The notes beneath the pieces were generated by a model. That model had not been told where the DNA came from. It did no database searches and saw only the letters and a program-made list of their open reading frames with translations. The translations under genes were made by a program, and so were the position numbers. A stretch of DNA of 64,000 nucleotides from Haberlea rhodopensis (taxonomy: Eukaryota; Streptophyta; Magnoliopsida; Lamiales; Gesneriaceae). This document shows, piece after piece, positions 1 to 10,799 of the stretch. Numbering within the stretch: the stretch's first letter is position 1; each line of letters opens with the position of its first letter. The DNA lies in NCBI GenBank assembly GCA_907163345.1, contig CAJQUN010000015.1, forward strand, positions 11,006,886 to 11,070,885, written 5' to 3'.

Positions 1-176
1 AATGGAAAAGTCAATTTAAATTATTCAGCTAAGCACACAAGCAACTAGAAAATTAGAATTGAAAAATGACACAACACCCACACACACACATCAGCAAAAA
101 ACATGCATAGAAATTACGTACCAGCTGGAATACAGGAAGCAAAGTGGAATGACATGGTAATTTGGAAGAAACAAAC

Positions 177-2170
177 TGTAAGGCCTCACTACCTTAACAG
201 TGTAAAAAGATATAAATAGGGCTAACATGTATTAAAGACAGTTATGGTTCCGGTTGTAGCCTTGAGCTAATAGGATTACAGGCCAAAAATAAAATTCCAA
301 AAGCTAATTAATTACATTCCCAACAATGAATGTTAATATTATAGATTTACACTACTCCTAGAGTAGAGATTATCCAAAAATCCTGTAACTTAATTCCTTA
401 ATTCTCCTCGTAGCTCGCTGCCTCAACCCGACCCATAGCCCTCCAAGCCAAAAGGTGTACCTACAGGAACAACTCACCATGAGCATATACATCACTATTC
501 CACAAAATCCAAGCACAAAAACATAAATAATTGCATGAGATATTTATGTATGTATGCTCCCTGATTTACCACATTAGCACATTTTCATTGTTGTTCCTGT
601 TTCATAAACTCATGCACAAAATCATTAGTTCACAATATAATGATCGATACCACGTTCCAGTTATAACCACAATATTCCACATAATCACTAGAAATGTGAT
701 TGTTCCGGTCCTGTTACAACAGCGGAATTTTAGGACCCCTCGCTTCGACATATAGCGGCATCATATGATATCCCTCGCTTCGACAATGACAGCGGCATGT
801 ACATCGCTTCGACATGACAACTACAAATATCATATTACCATCGCTTCATATGACAGCGACAAGTACCTCCCTCGCTCGTATATAACAACTACCGGAACAA
901 TCAAGCATTTCCAACCACATATATATAAACACAACACTTGAGTCCACAATCATAATGCATCACCATTATCTCAATATATATCAACACATTTCGTAATCCA
1001 CACTTGTCCACGATATATATATAACCAAAGGCGTAAAAACACATTTTACCGTCCGATGCCCGTACGTCTCACTACGTACCTTAGTCTCAAAAGTGGAGAA
1101 GTCGAAGAACTTTATCTCCTTGAAGTTGTTGGTACCTGGGATGGTTTTACACAACCATACAAATCAATATTAGAAGCCAATTATAGTCCCAATACCAAAA
1201 ATTCAACAAAAAACATCATTTCCCACTTTTAAGCAGCTGGCGATCGATCGCTGCATCGAGGCGATCGATCGCGAACCTTACCGATCGATCGCTTCGATGC
1301 AGCGATCAATCGCCAGAACACACTGGCTCGCGGGGATCGATCGCGCCATATATGGCAATCGATCGCCTGCAATATATTTCGCCACTGGCCTTCGGCGATC
1401 GATCGCTGCATTCGTAGCGATCGATCGCCACTTGCTGTGCGCGCGAATCTTCACCATTTTTGAGCATTTTCCAAGTTCTATCACATACACTTCAAATCCA
1501 AACATTCCAACAACTCAAATACCAACATAACTCACTAAAACCCACATGAAACATCTCAAAAATCATAACCCAACCACATACAACACATACCCAAAAACAA
1601 ATCCATAAAAATCCCAAAATGCTAACCCATTTCAAAACCAAACACTATAAAAACATTAGGAAGGGTTCCATACCTCTTGAGGACTCCAAATCCTACCAAT
1701 AATCTCACAAACAAAGATTTTGTAAAGATTTCTCCTTCCCCCTTTGCCAAATTTTGAAAATGGGAAGTGGGTTAGGGTTGGGGATGAAATTTGGGGATTT
1801 AAGAGTGAGGGGTGAAGTGAAGTAAAGTGGGGTTATAAGGGTTATAATTAAATTTGTACCCAAATAATAACATGATGTATAAAATACCCCAACATGGTAT
1901 TTTAAAAGCATTTTACAAAAATGCACAAAACTCCCAATAAATTCATGCTTTCCAAAATAATTGCCAACCATTACAATTAAATCATGCTAACACCCAATTT
2001 CCCAATATGCACAACATGCACCCTGAAATGCACCCCCGGGTCACGCCTACCATGTGACTAAGCATTTCAACAGATAATTAATCCCAATCACATAAATCAA
2101 TTATCATCATAATTAATCATATAAACATAATTAATGCCCAAATGCATATAAATATTTCGGGGGTATCACA
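177..2170 (-). mobile_element. Solo LTR F of a Ty3/gypsy-type family, minus strand
   Basis: On the minus strand the unit begins TGTGATACCCCCGAAAT (complement ending at 2170) and ends in CA at 177. It is flanked by caaac at 172-176 and 2171-2175. There is no internal region, so it is a solo LTR left by LTR-LTR recombination. It resembles the LTRs of C, A and E in its start, in a GATCGATC cluster at 1238-1430, in CGCT...AGCG hairpins at about 730-890, and in the AAGGTACGTAG donor-like motif near 1075-1090 (complement). The acceptor-like AG of related LTRs is AA here. The tandem copy at 2807-3536 lacks the LTR and acts as an empty site. Confidence 0.9.
1238..1430. repeat. GATCGATC palindrome cluster in LTR F
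   Basis: Eight sites with core CGATCGATCG or a one-base variant lie in about 190 bases, near 1240, 1261, 1281, 1301, 1335, 1357, 1395 and 1417. Most are flanked G...C, giving the 12-base palindrome GCGATCGATCGC. Function unknown. The cluster sits in the same relative LTR position in families A-E. Confidence 0.9.
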
Positions 2171-2806
2171 CAAACAAAACACAAGATTGCAACATAGGAA
2201 TCATCAGCTCACCTCCTTGTCATTTCTTTCTCCCTTCTCTTGTTCCTTTCTTTCTTTCTTCATCGGTTCTCATACTGTTTTCCCTCATATTGTTTTCCCT
2301 TCACTAATCGATAAAAAAAATCTGAATTTCACATGAAGACAAGGAATTTGCAGAAACAATACACTAGAAATTCAGAATTCTAACAAGAAAGTTAAGAACG
2401 AAAGGAAAACTCAATGAAAACTCAATGGTACAACGAACAACATGTGCTAGGTTGGATTCAGAAGCATCGGCCAACTATAGTTGGTCTTTTGGCTTCAAAT
2501 TGTTTCATACTTAAAGGTATAAAGGTATATAATGAGTTATTAACATGAAATTTCTTGAATAATAGCATTTCCAATGGAATTGAAATTGAATAATTGCTGG
2601 AAAAATGTGTCCTATTGCGAACATATATAGTCCGTTCTTTGAATTACTGGAAATTATGTGTTCTCGACATAAAAGTTGTATAGATATGTGTTAGCTTTGA
2701 TATGGAACCAGAACCACTGAATGTGGTGTTGAGATGAATACGTTAAGGCCCCATTACTAATTAGTTCTGATTAACGATAAGTATTTGGAAGAGTAAATGA
2801 ATTGAC

Positions 2807-3536
2807 AAAGGAAAAGTCAATTTAAATTATTTAGCTTAGCACACAAGCAACTAGTAAATTGGAATTGAAAAATGACACAACACCCACACACACATCAGCC
2901 AAAAACATGCATAGAAACGTACCAGCTCGAATACATGAAGCAAAGTGGAATGACATGGTAATTTGAAAGAAACAAACAAAACACAAGATTGCAACATAGG
3001 AATCATCACTCGTCTCCTCGTCATTTCTTTCTCCCTTCTCTTGTTCCTTTCTTTATTTTCTTCGTCGGTTCTTTCATACTGTTTTTCCTTCAACAATCGA
3101 TAAAAAAAATTTGAATTTTACATGAAGACAAGGAATTTGAAGAAAAAATTTACTAGAAATTCAGAATTCTAACAAGAAAGTTAAGAACGAAAGGAAAATT
3201 CAATGAAAACTCAATGGTGCAGCGAACAACATGTGTTAGGTGGGATTCGGAAGCATCGGCCAACTATAGTTGGTCTTTTGGCTCAAATATTTTCATTCTT
3301 GAAGGTATAAAGGTATATATTGAGTTAGTAACATGAAATTTCTTCAATTATTGCATTTCCATTGAAATTGAAATTGAATAATTGCTGGAAACATGTGTCC
3401 TATTGCGAACCAGTGCATATATAGTCCGTTCTTCGAATTACTGGAAATTATGTGTTCTCGGCATAAAAGTTGTATTGATATGTATTAGCTTTGATTTGGA
3501 ACCAGAACTACTCAATGTGGTGTTGAGATGAATATG
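2807..3536. repeat. Tandem duplication, copy 2 (empty site for solo LTR F)
   Basis: Collinear with 1-176 plus 2176-2735, with small differences. At about 2966-2985 it reads through gaaacaaacaaaacac with a single caaac, where copy 1 has the LTR between two caaac copies. No gene recognised. Confidence 0.8.
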
Positions 3537-3545
3537 TTATGCCCA

Positions 3546-4190
3546 TTTTCTCGAATATATGCAATCGGGAAACGTAGTACACCCGATTTTCAAAACCTGC
3601 TAATGTTCTACCATATAAAATCATGCATGGCATTGAATCTCACGCATATACCATGCCAAAAATCAGATTTTTACTTCATTTTCCAACACCATCTTCTCTC
3701 TTCCTTCACCATCACTCCTCCTCCTTCTCTCTTCTACCATTTTCGAAAATGGCAGCAAATTTTCCTACCAAAATCCTCTTGAATTTTCAAGTGCATGTCA
3801 CATGCAAAGATATATTTGAATGCTACTAAGCTTGAGGAACAAGATGCACCAAGAAATTTCAAGTTTGGAGAAAGGACATGCAAGATTTTCGAGTAGCAGC
3901 AGTTTTGGTGTAGGATTTTCGATCTTGGCTTGGTTTTGTGGATGATCAAGCTTCAAATCTTGAAGATAAATGAAGGTATATCATCATCCTTGAGTTTTAT
4001 CAACATGCATGTAGGATTGAGGGTCGAACCATGGTGTTCATTCATGAAGAAGTTGCTGTCAATTGTAGTCTGCTAAAACCAGTGCATAAACCGTCTGATA
4101 TTTCGCGTTTTTAGCATAGTTACGTTTCGAATTGGAAAATATAGCTCTTATTTTAGCTTAAAAACTTGAAATATGAATTATAGGATTGAA
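3546..4190. other. Gene-free flank of D, probable old LTR remnant
   Basis: AT-rich, with a pyrimidine-rich patch (3680-3740) like the leaders of the recognised LTRs, but no clear ends. The sequence appears to resume after D at 13228-13386. No coding region recognised. The LTR reading is inference from texture only. Confidence 0.35.
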
Positions 4191-4520
4191 TGTGAAGTCC
4201 GGGGATTAATGGTGTTAATCCCGGTGTGGTATAATCCTCGATGGATTTTTAATTGTGGCAATTATGAATTAATTGTAGTGTGGGCTCTTCCGAGGTCGTT
4301 AAATCGGGCATTTGGGATCGTTGGATCCAAAGGTTGAGATTGTATTCTCATCTTGGTGGGAAACCTATGAGTTGGGTTTTTGGTGGGACTTGGAGTCCGG
4401 GGTGCTTTATGTTGGGGCCAGTATGGGGATGTGATGTTGGAGAGAGAGTTTTTGAAAACAGATGATTTTTAATGAATCATGATGTATTTGTGGAGATATT
4501 GGTATTTTGGAGCATTTTCC

Positions 4521-4530
4521 TATATATACC
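4521..4530 (+). promoter_or_regulatory. TATA box of D 5' LTR
   Basis: TATATATACC about 330 bases into the LTR, followed by a C/T-rich leader typical of plant LTR promoters. The 3' LTR has the same motif at 11130-11139. Confidence 0.65.
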
Positions 4531-4937
4531 AGTTGGACTTGGGATTCCGTCATTCGGAATCCATTTCTCTCCTTCTCCCCCTCCTTCCACGCCAACCCCT
4601 CTCCCCTAACCCTCACCCTTTCTCTTTGGAGAAAAATCGACGGAGGCTCGATTTAGGGGCCGGATTTCTTGAAGAAAAGCTGGTAATCTCTTCCTCCTCT
4701 CTTGTAGCTTTGATTTGATAGTAATTTTGTTGATTTTGGTTGAGTTTTGAGGTTGGTTTGGGTTGGGTGATTTTGATGAAAATCTTGAAATCTTTTGAGT
4801 TGTTTTAATTCAAGTCTAACACCCTTCTTGGAGGTTCTTGGGTGTTGTTTTGTTGTGGTTTTGAGTTGGGAGGAGTTGGGGTATGATTTGTGGAGGTTTC
4901 AAGCTTTTAAAAATGGTGGTTTTCGAGTTGTAGGGCA

Positions 4938-5129
4938 TGGCGATCGATCACCCGTAGCAGGCGACCGATCGCATGCAGGCAGTGGGCTTTTTAACATTGT
5001 GGCGATCGATCGTCAATTTTGGAACGATCGATCACCTCGCGCTAGAGAGGTCTGGCGATCGATCGCCATATCGAGCGATCGATCGCCAAGGGGCTAGCGA
5101 TCGATCGCCCGGTATAGCGATCGATCGCC
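4938..5129. repeat. GATCGATC palindrome cluster, D 5' LTR
   Basis: Eight sites, near 4939, 4960, 5001, 5023, 5054, 5074, 5096 and 5116. Flanks are mainly G...C. The 5' LTR copies show point changes such as GATCACC and GACCGATCG that partly differ from the 3' LTR cluster (11547-11739). Confidence 0.9.
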
Positions 5130-6618
5130 AGCAGGTGATTTTTGGAATTCTTGGCTTTTTCGTGGGATTTTGGATTTGCGACTTAAATGGTCGGCTTCCG
5201 GGGCAATGTTCTCATTCCAATGGGAATGCTAGACTTTTAAAATGGTTTGGTTGGAGCCAAGTAAATTAAATGGAATTCTCGGATGAATTCTTGGCTATCT
5301 TTTAAACTTGTTGAATGGTATATTTTGAGTATTATGCATGCTTAGCCGTGTGGCTTTTATATTGGTAATCGTCATGTATAGATGATAAGTTTGGAAGTTT
5401 TGAACGTGCTTGGGCACGTGGTAGCATGCTTGTTGTTGATTGTGAGTTTTGTGTGTTAGCTCATAATTCATCGAATCGGGGGACTCGGGCGAAGTCGGAC
5501 TCGAACTACGGAAAGTATAAGGTACGTATAACGTACGAGCATGTCCCTTTATTTTAAATGCAATTGTTGAATGCATGACACACTGTATTGCAATAAATGT
5601 TTATGGAAATGCCTGGCATATGGTTTTAGCAATGAACGGGTATTAACGGATATTGAAATACATGGCTAATGGTAATTGCTACAAATGGATGTATATGCAT
5701 TGGGAATTGCATGGTGCCGCTTTTGAGCGAGCAATGATTGGATGTGGTCGCCTTTGAGAGAACATCGGTTATGACGCCACTGCTGTTGAGCATGCGTGAG
5801 ACTGAAATGCCGCCATTTTAGAGCGAGCAATGAAATAGAACTGTAGAACCATAAAAGAGATATATGGAATATTTGTTATCATTATTTAATGATTGATATT
5901 ATTGTTATAATGTCGGTATGTAGCAAGTGAATTCGTTAATCAATGTAATGATTAACTGGCATTTGGGAATTTGATGGTTTCAGTTATTTTGAGAACAGGG
6001 ACAGTACAGGGGATCCCGGATGAGGATGATGCCATCCAGGGAGTATCTCTTATATTTCACAGCATTTACATGTTGTAAATTATGAATTGTATTATTTTGA
6101 TTATGGGATTTGGGATATTGGTATGCTCACCCCGCGTGGAGGCTGTTTCTATTGGGGCAGGTTATTAGGTACATCGATGGCTTGGAATTGAGCTCGAGCG
6201 GTGGATTTGAGGTGCTCCCAGGATCGAGGTACCAGCGACGGTATTGAGCATGATACTTTATACATTAGATACACGCCTACTCATTCGACGCTCGCATGTG
6301 AGCAGTATTATGTGTATATGGAATGTATAAAGACTGCAATGGCCTTTCTCTTTTCATTTATGTCTTGCACGCAATTAATTATGAACCGCAAAATGAATTG
6401 AGAGCATGTTAGTGTATGTTTAAAGGTGCATGGCATGTTTTATGGAATGTGTTGGGAAAGTATAGACATTATATGATTAATGTAAAGGAATTTTATAGAT
6501 GGTATTCATGCTGGAGTCGCATGTAATCACTTTCCCCCTTAATAACATGATCGTATGCACTAATGACAGGGGTTAATACACTAATATCGGGTTAAGGGCA
6601 CGGGGGTCCTTACATTAG

Positions 6619-6631
6619 TGGTATCAGAGCC
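6619..6631 (+). other. Primer-binding site of D (initiator tRNA-Met)
   Basis: TGGTATCAGAGCC, complementary to the 3' end of plant initiator tRNA-Met, four bases after the LTR end. Confidence 0.9.
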
Positions 6632-6837
6632 AGGTTAGCTCTTTGGGGCTGTTGAAGGCCTGGAACATGCTGATAGGGATGGGTAGCACATATTTATGCA
6701 TGATAGTAGGTAGTGTTGTGTGACACAACTATTTTGCTTATGTGTATTTGTGATATGTGATCATAGTGAAACGATTATATGGCATGACATCTATAGAATC
6801 ATAATATAATCTGTTGATTATGATTGTGAGTTGTGAC

Positions 6838-7030
6838 ACAGGGACAACCAAATGGAGCATTTTGAAATGCATTGGGATACATGAAGTACTTTGTACTCAT
6901 AGTTTATGCATTTACTCATTTTAATCATATTGTGGGGAATATGGATTATTGTATGCTCATGGTTTGGGATTGTTCCTGTAGGGACACTATGACGCGAAAG
7001 GCTAAGGCCAGGGTTGAAAGACACGAAATG
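6838..7030 (+). repeat. LTR-derived module inside D internal region
   Basis: This stretch matches part of the element E LTR (about 43090-43275): cagggacaacca, then gtatgctcatg, then a TGTAG acceptor-like site (near 6980) followed by an AGG-rich segment and ggttgaaa. It is the 3' end of the putative LTR intron 2 with its acceptor, here lying outside the LTR. Confidence 0.6.
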
Positions 7031-7289
7031 GTAACCTGCGTTTTATATACATCATGGAATTATGCATTGTGGTTGCATGTGTACAATGGAGTGATGATTT
7101 TAATGCTCTGCCGCCAAATGTTGAAGCGAGGGGTGGGAGTGCAGCATGTCGCATTTGAGCGAGGTGCATTAAAATACACTCATGATGATGTATGCTGGAA
7201 TATGAAATATGCTTTGTGTTGCAGGTATAGACGGAATACTTGGTGAATATCCCATGAGTCATTGTTATGGATGAGTGATGATTTTAAAT

Positions 7290-7540
7290 GCTTGCCGCTA
7301 ATTATTGTTATGTGCCGCTAAAATGTGAAGCGAGGGGTGTGAGCGCCGCATGTCACATTGAAGCGTGGTTATCATATGAGGCGAGGAAAGAATATTTGCC
7401 GCTAAAATGTGAAGCGAGGGGTGGGAGCGCCGCATGTCCATTTAAGCGAGGTTATTCTATGTCGCCTATATGTGAAGCGAGGGGTGGGAGTACCGCATGT
7501 TTTATTGAGCGAGGGGCATTAAAAATACACTACCGTAACA
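7290..7540. repeat. Diverged tandem repeats with CGCT/AGCG hairpins
   Basis: Three or four diverged copies of a unit with CCGCTAAAATGTGAAGCGAGG and a following ggtgggagcgccgcatg segment. Each copy can pair CGCT with AGCG around a loop of about nine bases. Reading frames here are by-products of the repeat. Confidence 0.7.
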
Positions 7541-7544
7541 ATGA

Positions 7545-7990
7545 CTAGGGACCGGCTATTCTATTGGCGATGGTTTATGCAGCCGGATGTTCATAGCGAT
7601 GGTTCATTCCGCTATTCTATTGGCGATGGTTTATGCCGCCGGATGTTCATAGCGATGGTTCATTCCGCTATTTTATTGGCAATGGTTTATGCCGCCGGCT
7701 ATTCATAGCGATGGTTCATTCCGCTATTCTATTGGCGATGGTTTATGCCGCCGGGTATTCATAGCGATGGTTCATTCCGCTATTCTATTAGCGATGGTTT
7801 ATGCCGTCGGGTATTCATAGCGATGGTTCATTCCGCTATTCTATTGGCGATGGTTTATGCCGCCGGGTATTCATAGCGATGGTTCATTCCGCTATTCTAT
7901 TGGCGATGGTTTATGCCGCCGGGTATTCATAGCGATGGTTCATTCGGCTATTCTAGTGGCGATGGTTCGTGCCACCGGGTACTATACAGC
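7545..7990. repeat. 56-bp tandem array in D (two hairpins per unit)
   Basis: Seven to eight copies of a 56-base unit; the ggttcattccgctat word recurs at 7601, 7657, 7713, 7769, 7825, 7881 and 7937. Each unit has GGCG-atggtttatgc-CGCC and AGCG-atggttcattc-CGCT: near-identical loops, different but complementary stems. Long frames in this array are artefacts of the repeat period. Confidence 0.85.
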
Positions 7991-8279
7991 GACGGGTCAT
8001 TCCGCTACATCTATTGCGATGGTTCATGCCGCCGGATATCTACAGTGATGTTTTATGTTGCTGACTCTATGACGACGGATTATGCCGATGATTCTATAGC
8101 GACGGGTTATACCTCTATGTACATGACACTGGATTACGCCACCTACGAGCGATGGGTGTTGATTGCGTACCACTGTTGGATGACGAGACATGTATGCCGC
8201 TATATTGTTAGCAATGAGGTATGGCATATTACTGTTTATTTAGCACTATTGTGGATATCATGCGTTGATTTACTTATGT

Positions 8280-10760
8280 TGTCATGTACTTGACGATGAG
8301 ATTATGGACGTCGTGTATCGACATATACCGTCACGAGTCGACGATGTTATTTCAAAGTCATATGTTGATGGGAACCGTCACGGGATGACGATGACATAGT
8401 GGATGTTCTATGTAGACGTGTAGCGTCGTTTTGATGATTAATACATTCATGTTTATGTATTTGGTTGTATGGTTTGGATGCCGATGGTGAGCACATGGTA
8501 GTGTCTGGGTCACTAGTTGACGAGACCATTACGCCGCGCAGATTGCTCGATGGATTATTGGATGCACTGTACAAGTGAGGGTACCGCATCACGTGATACA
8601 GGTAAATATTTTCGAGTAATGATACCCTCCGGGTATACTCGCTGGTTTGGCTAAGGCCAAGTGATTGGTGGTAAGAGTAGTCATTGAGGAAACTACTCGT
8701 TTGTTGTTATGATATGGTGTAAGCATGATCACACCCACCCTGAGGGTGTGGAAATAAGTCTTAATGGTTTATGATTGCATCATAGTTGAGCAAGGACACC
8801 GGGTTGTCCATTATGCTGGGTGTTTTAGAGGTATGTTGGGCGATGACCCACAACTATAATGGTTTGTACAGTATGGTATATCGGGATGGAACGTGTGTCA
8901 CGTTGATAGGTTGGTAAGCCTATGGGGCCAACGAACCGTTAGCCAGGTATTGTTGCAGTCCTTTGGTGTGCTTGTGTTAGCCATTATACTGCTCGTGTGA
9001 TTCGAGTTCAGTGAATCGTATGATGATACGATGAGGACTTTTGGTAGACTCTTGTAGTCTCTTTGTGGCATGATAATTGAGGCAGGGAATACCCCACGGA
9101 GACGTTTATACGTCAAATGTTTTAAGAGACTTGTTTTGGGACAACTCAATTTTTGTTGGAAATACCAACGTGAGCGTCGACAAGTCGTATTAGCTCTGGT
9201 TGAGCATCTTTGCATATGGTATGCGACGGAAGTCACAATTGGAATTGTGTGGTATAGTCAGTGGGGTGACACTACTATATTGACTTTATCTCTTGAAGAG
9301 ATCTGGATTGTACTGTCATGGAGACAGCTAGTATTTGTTGAGGGTCGATCGTGAATCAACCAGGGTAAGCCCTACTAGTGTTGGACTAGGTGATGGCTTC
9401 GTACTTCCAGTGAGACGTTCGAGGAGACGTCTCCGGGGTGATGCTCGAGTTGTGTGGTACTAGGGCAATAGTACAGGGCATCGTTGGTTGAGTATACCTG
9501 GCGTATACGAATTTTGATTTGATAATAGTGGCTTCGATGCACTATTCTGAACCAGTCGCATATTTTTGGTTCCGAGATATACGTTGGTATGTATACATCC
9601 AGTTTTCCGGCGGTTCGAGGTTGGAGGGTCATGGATTCATGACACTATCCTTGTGGGAAAGGCGGTATTGATATACCTGCCGGTTGAATCTTTTGGGAGA
9701 TTCGTTGCTTTGGTTATGTGGTGTTGATGTTGAAATCACACCCTTTGGCTTTGGTCTGTCGACCACTATTCTCCGTGGAGTGAGAATAATCGAGGTGTGG
9801 CCGTAGGTTTTGGGACTTTGGGTATGTTTGGAGATACCCGAGTCTATTGCTTTGAGTGTGCCTGTTGTGTTGGTGCTTAGACATGTATACCCGTGTGTGT
9901 ATAAGAATGCCAACTCTATTTCGTTCCTTGTTGAACGTCGGGTTAGTGTGCTTGGTTAGATGAATCTCCGGTGGGAGATTGTGGCAATTCGAGATCGGTA
10001 ATCTCGATGACACGATGCATTCTGATGAATGATCGTGAGGGTTGTTTGATTTCCCCTGAGGAGGGATTGCCGTGTTTTGGAACCATTGTAGTTCTTGTTG
10101 GATAATTCGATAGCCTTCCTGTTTTAGGATTGTTGAATCCCAGGATAAATGAGGGATGGCCAGGACTCGGATTTGTTTAGTGTCACGGTCGACACGTGTT
10201 TAGGAATGCAATTGTTTGTCTTGCATGTTCCCTATGGAACTTGAGACCTTGTAGAGTCTCGATAGTGTGTTTTGGACCAAGATGGGACTTCTTGGAACAC
10301 ATGGTTGTAGTCATCTGTAGTGGTGTGTTTTGTGTGGATTAGTGACCGTGGTTTACCCGATCCGGGTTGCCAGGGGTACAACTACTCATTTGGAGGAGAT
10401 GATCGGGAAAGCGAAATCGGATTTTTCCGGGAGAATACTTATTGTATACTAGTGGTTCCCATCTTAACGATGTGTGTTAAGCGTCGTGGGCGAGTGGTGG
10501 ATATCATGGAGAGATATCTATGTTAGAACCAATGGGGTTTTGATTGATTTGCAGTCATGGTGGACTGACTTCCGGGACGATTCACATCGAGGTATGTTGT
10601 TATCTTTCGGGTTTATATTGGCTTTGGCGTTTGCTCTATTTTAGAGCTTGGTGCGAGATTGGTGTCCTCGCAGTTGATGATTCGATTCTAATGAGGTCCA
10701 GAATCGGGGTTGTAGCTTGGCTTTGTTTGTGTAGTCCTGGTGTTACGTAGAGTACGCCGG
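8280..10760 (+). ncRNA. Hairpin-string region of D (putative structured non-coding RNA)
   Basis: No reading frame of note. Perfect stems of 4-7 bases with 3-10-base loops follow one another about every 20-40 bases. Examples: CACACCC/GGGTGTG (8730-8750), ATAGG/CCTAT (8906-8923), GATTC/GAATC (8999-9017), GTTGG/CCAAC (9155-9169), GTACT/AGTAC (9457-9474), TGGTC/GACCA (9752-9765), CGTTC/GAACG (9922-9937), CCAAG/CTTGG (10277-10295). The homologous part of B (29690-32200) keeps these stems while loops differ. This would act in the element RNA if transcribed; expression is not shown. The ncRNA label is inference. Confidence 0.6.
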
Positions 10761-10785
10761 TGCAAATTTCGAGGACAAAATTTTA

Positions 10786-10799
10786 TTAGTAGGGATAAT
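10786..10799 (+). other. Purine-rich tract of D (PPT-like)
   Basis: TTAGTAGGGATAAT directly before the 3' LTR, preceded by cgaggacaaaatttta, which resembles the end of related gypsy internal regions. The purine run is short. Confidence 0.5.

Larger units (their letters stand above)
1..2735. repeat. Tandem duplication, copy 1 (interrupted by solo LTR F)
   Basis: Bases 1-176 plus 2176-2735 match 2807-3536 almost continuously: the same run from the ggaaaagtcaattta segment through the aaacacaagattgcaac segment to the tggtgttgagatgaat segment. The copy begins before the window edge. No coding potential was recognised; it has pyrimidine-rich patches and scattered small differences from copy 2. The two halves are separated only by solo LTR F and its target duplication. 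About 70 bases at 2736-2806 separate the copies and hold nothing recognisable. Confidence 0.8.
4191..6614 (+). repeat. Element D 5' LTR
   Basis: Begins TGTGAAGTCCGGGG and ends CCTTACA. It carries a TATA box (4521-4530), pyrimidine-rich leader (4564-4625), donor-like CTG|GTAATC (4683), U-rich stretch, eight GATCGATC sites (4938-5129), a 62-nt exon-like block (5460-5521) ending AAG|GTACGTA, then TATGCTCAC and an acceptor-like GGGGCAG ending at 6160. CGCT...AGCG hairpins lie near 5710-5835. It differs from the 3' LTR at scattered bases. Confidence 0.92.

Noticed and set aside
1229..1530. Arginine-serine-isoleucine-aspartate peptides (RSIDR-type) in several LTRs
   Set aside because: Translation of the GATCGATC palindromes, not a protein.
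4280..4718. Small frames repeated in both D LTRs (also 10862-11327)
   Set aside because: They lie in the LTR promoter and leader and exist twice only because the LTR does.
7545..7990. CRISPR-like regular repeats
   Set aside because: Units are contiguous with no unique spacers, lie inside a plant LTR element, and no cas genes occur.
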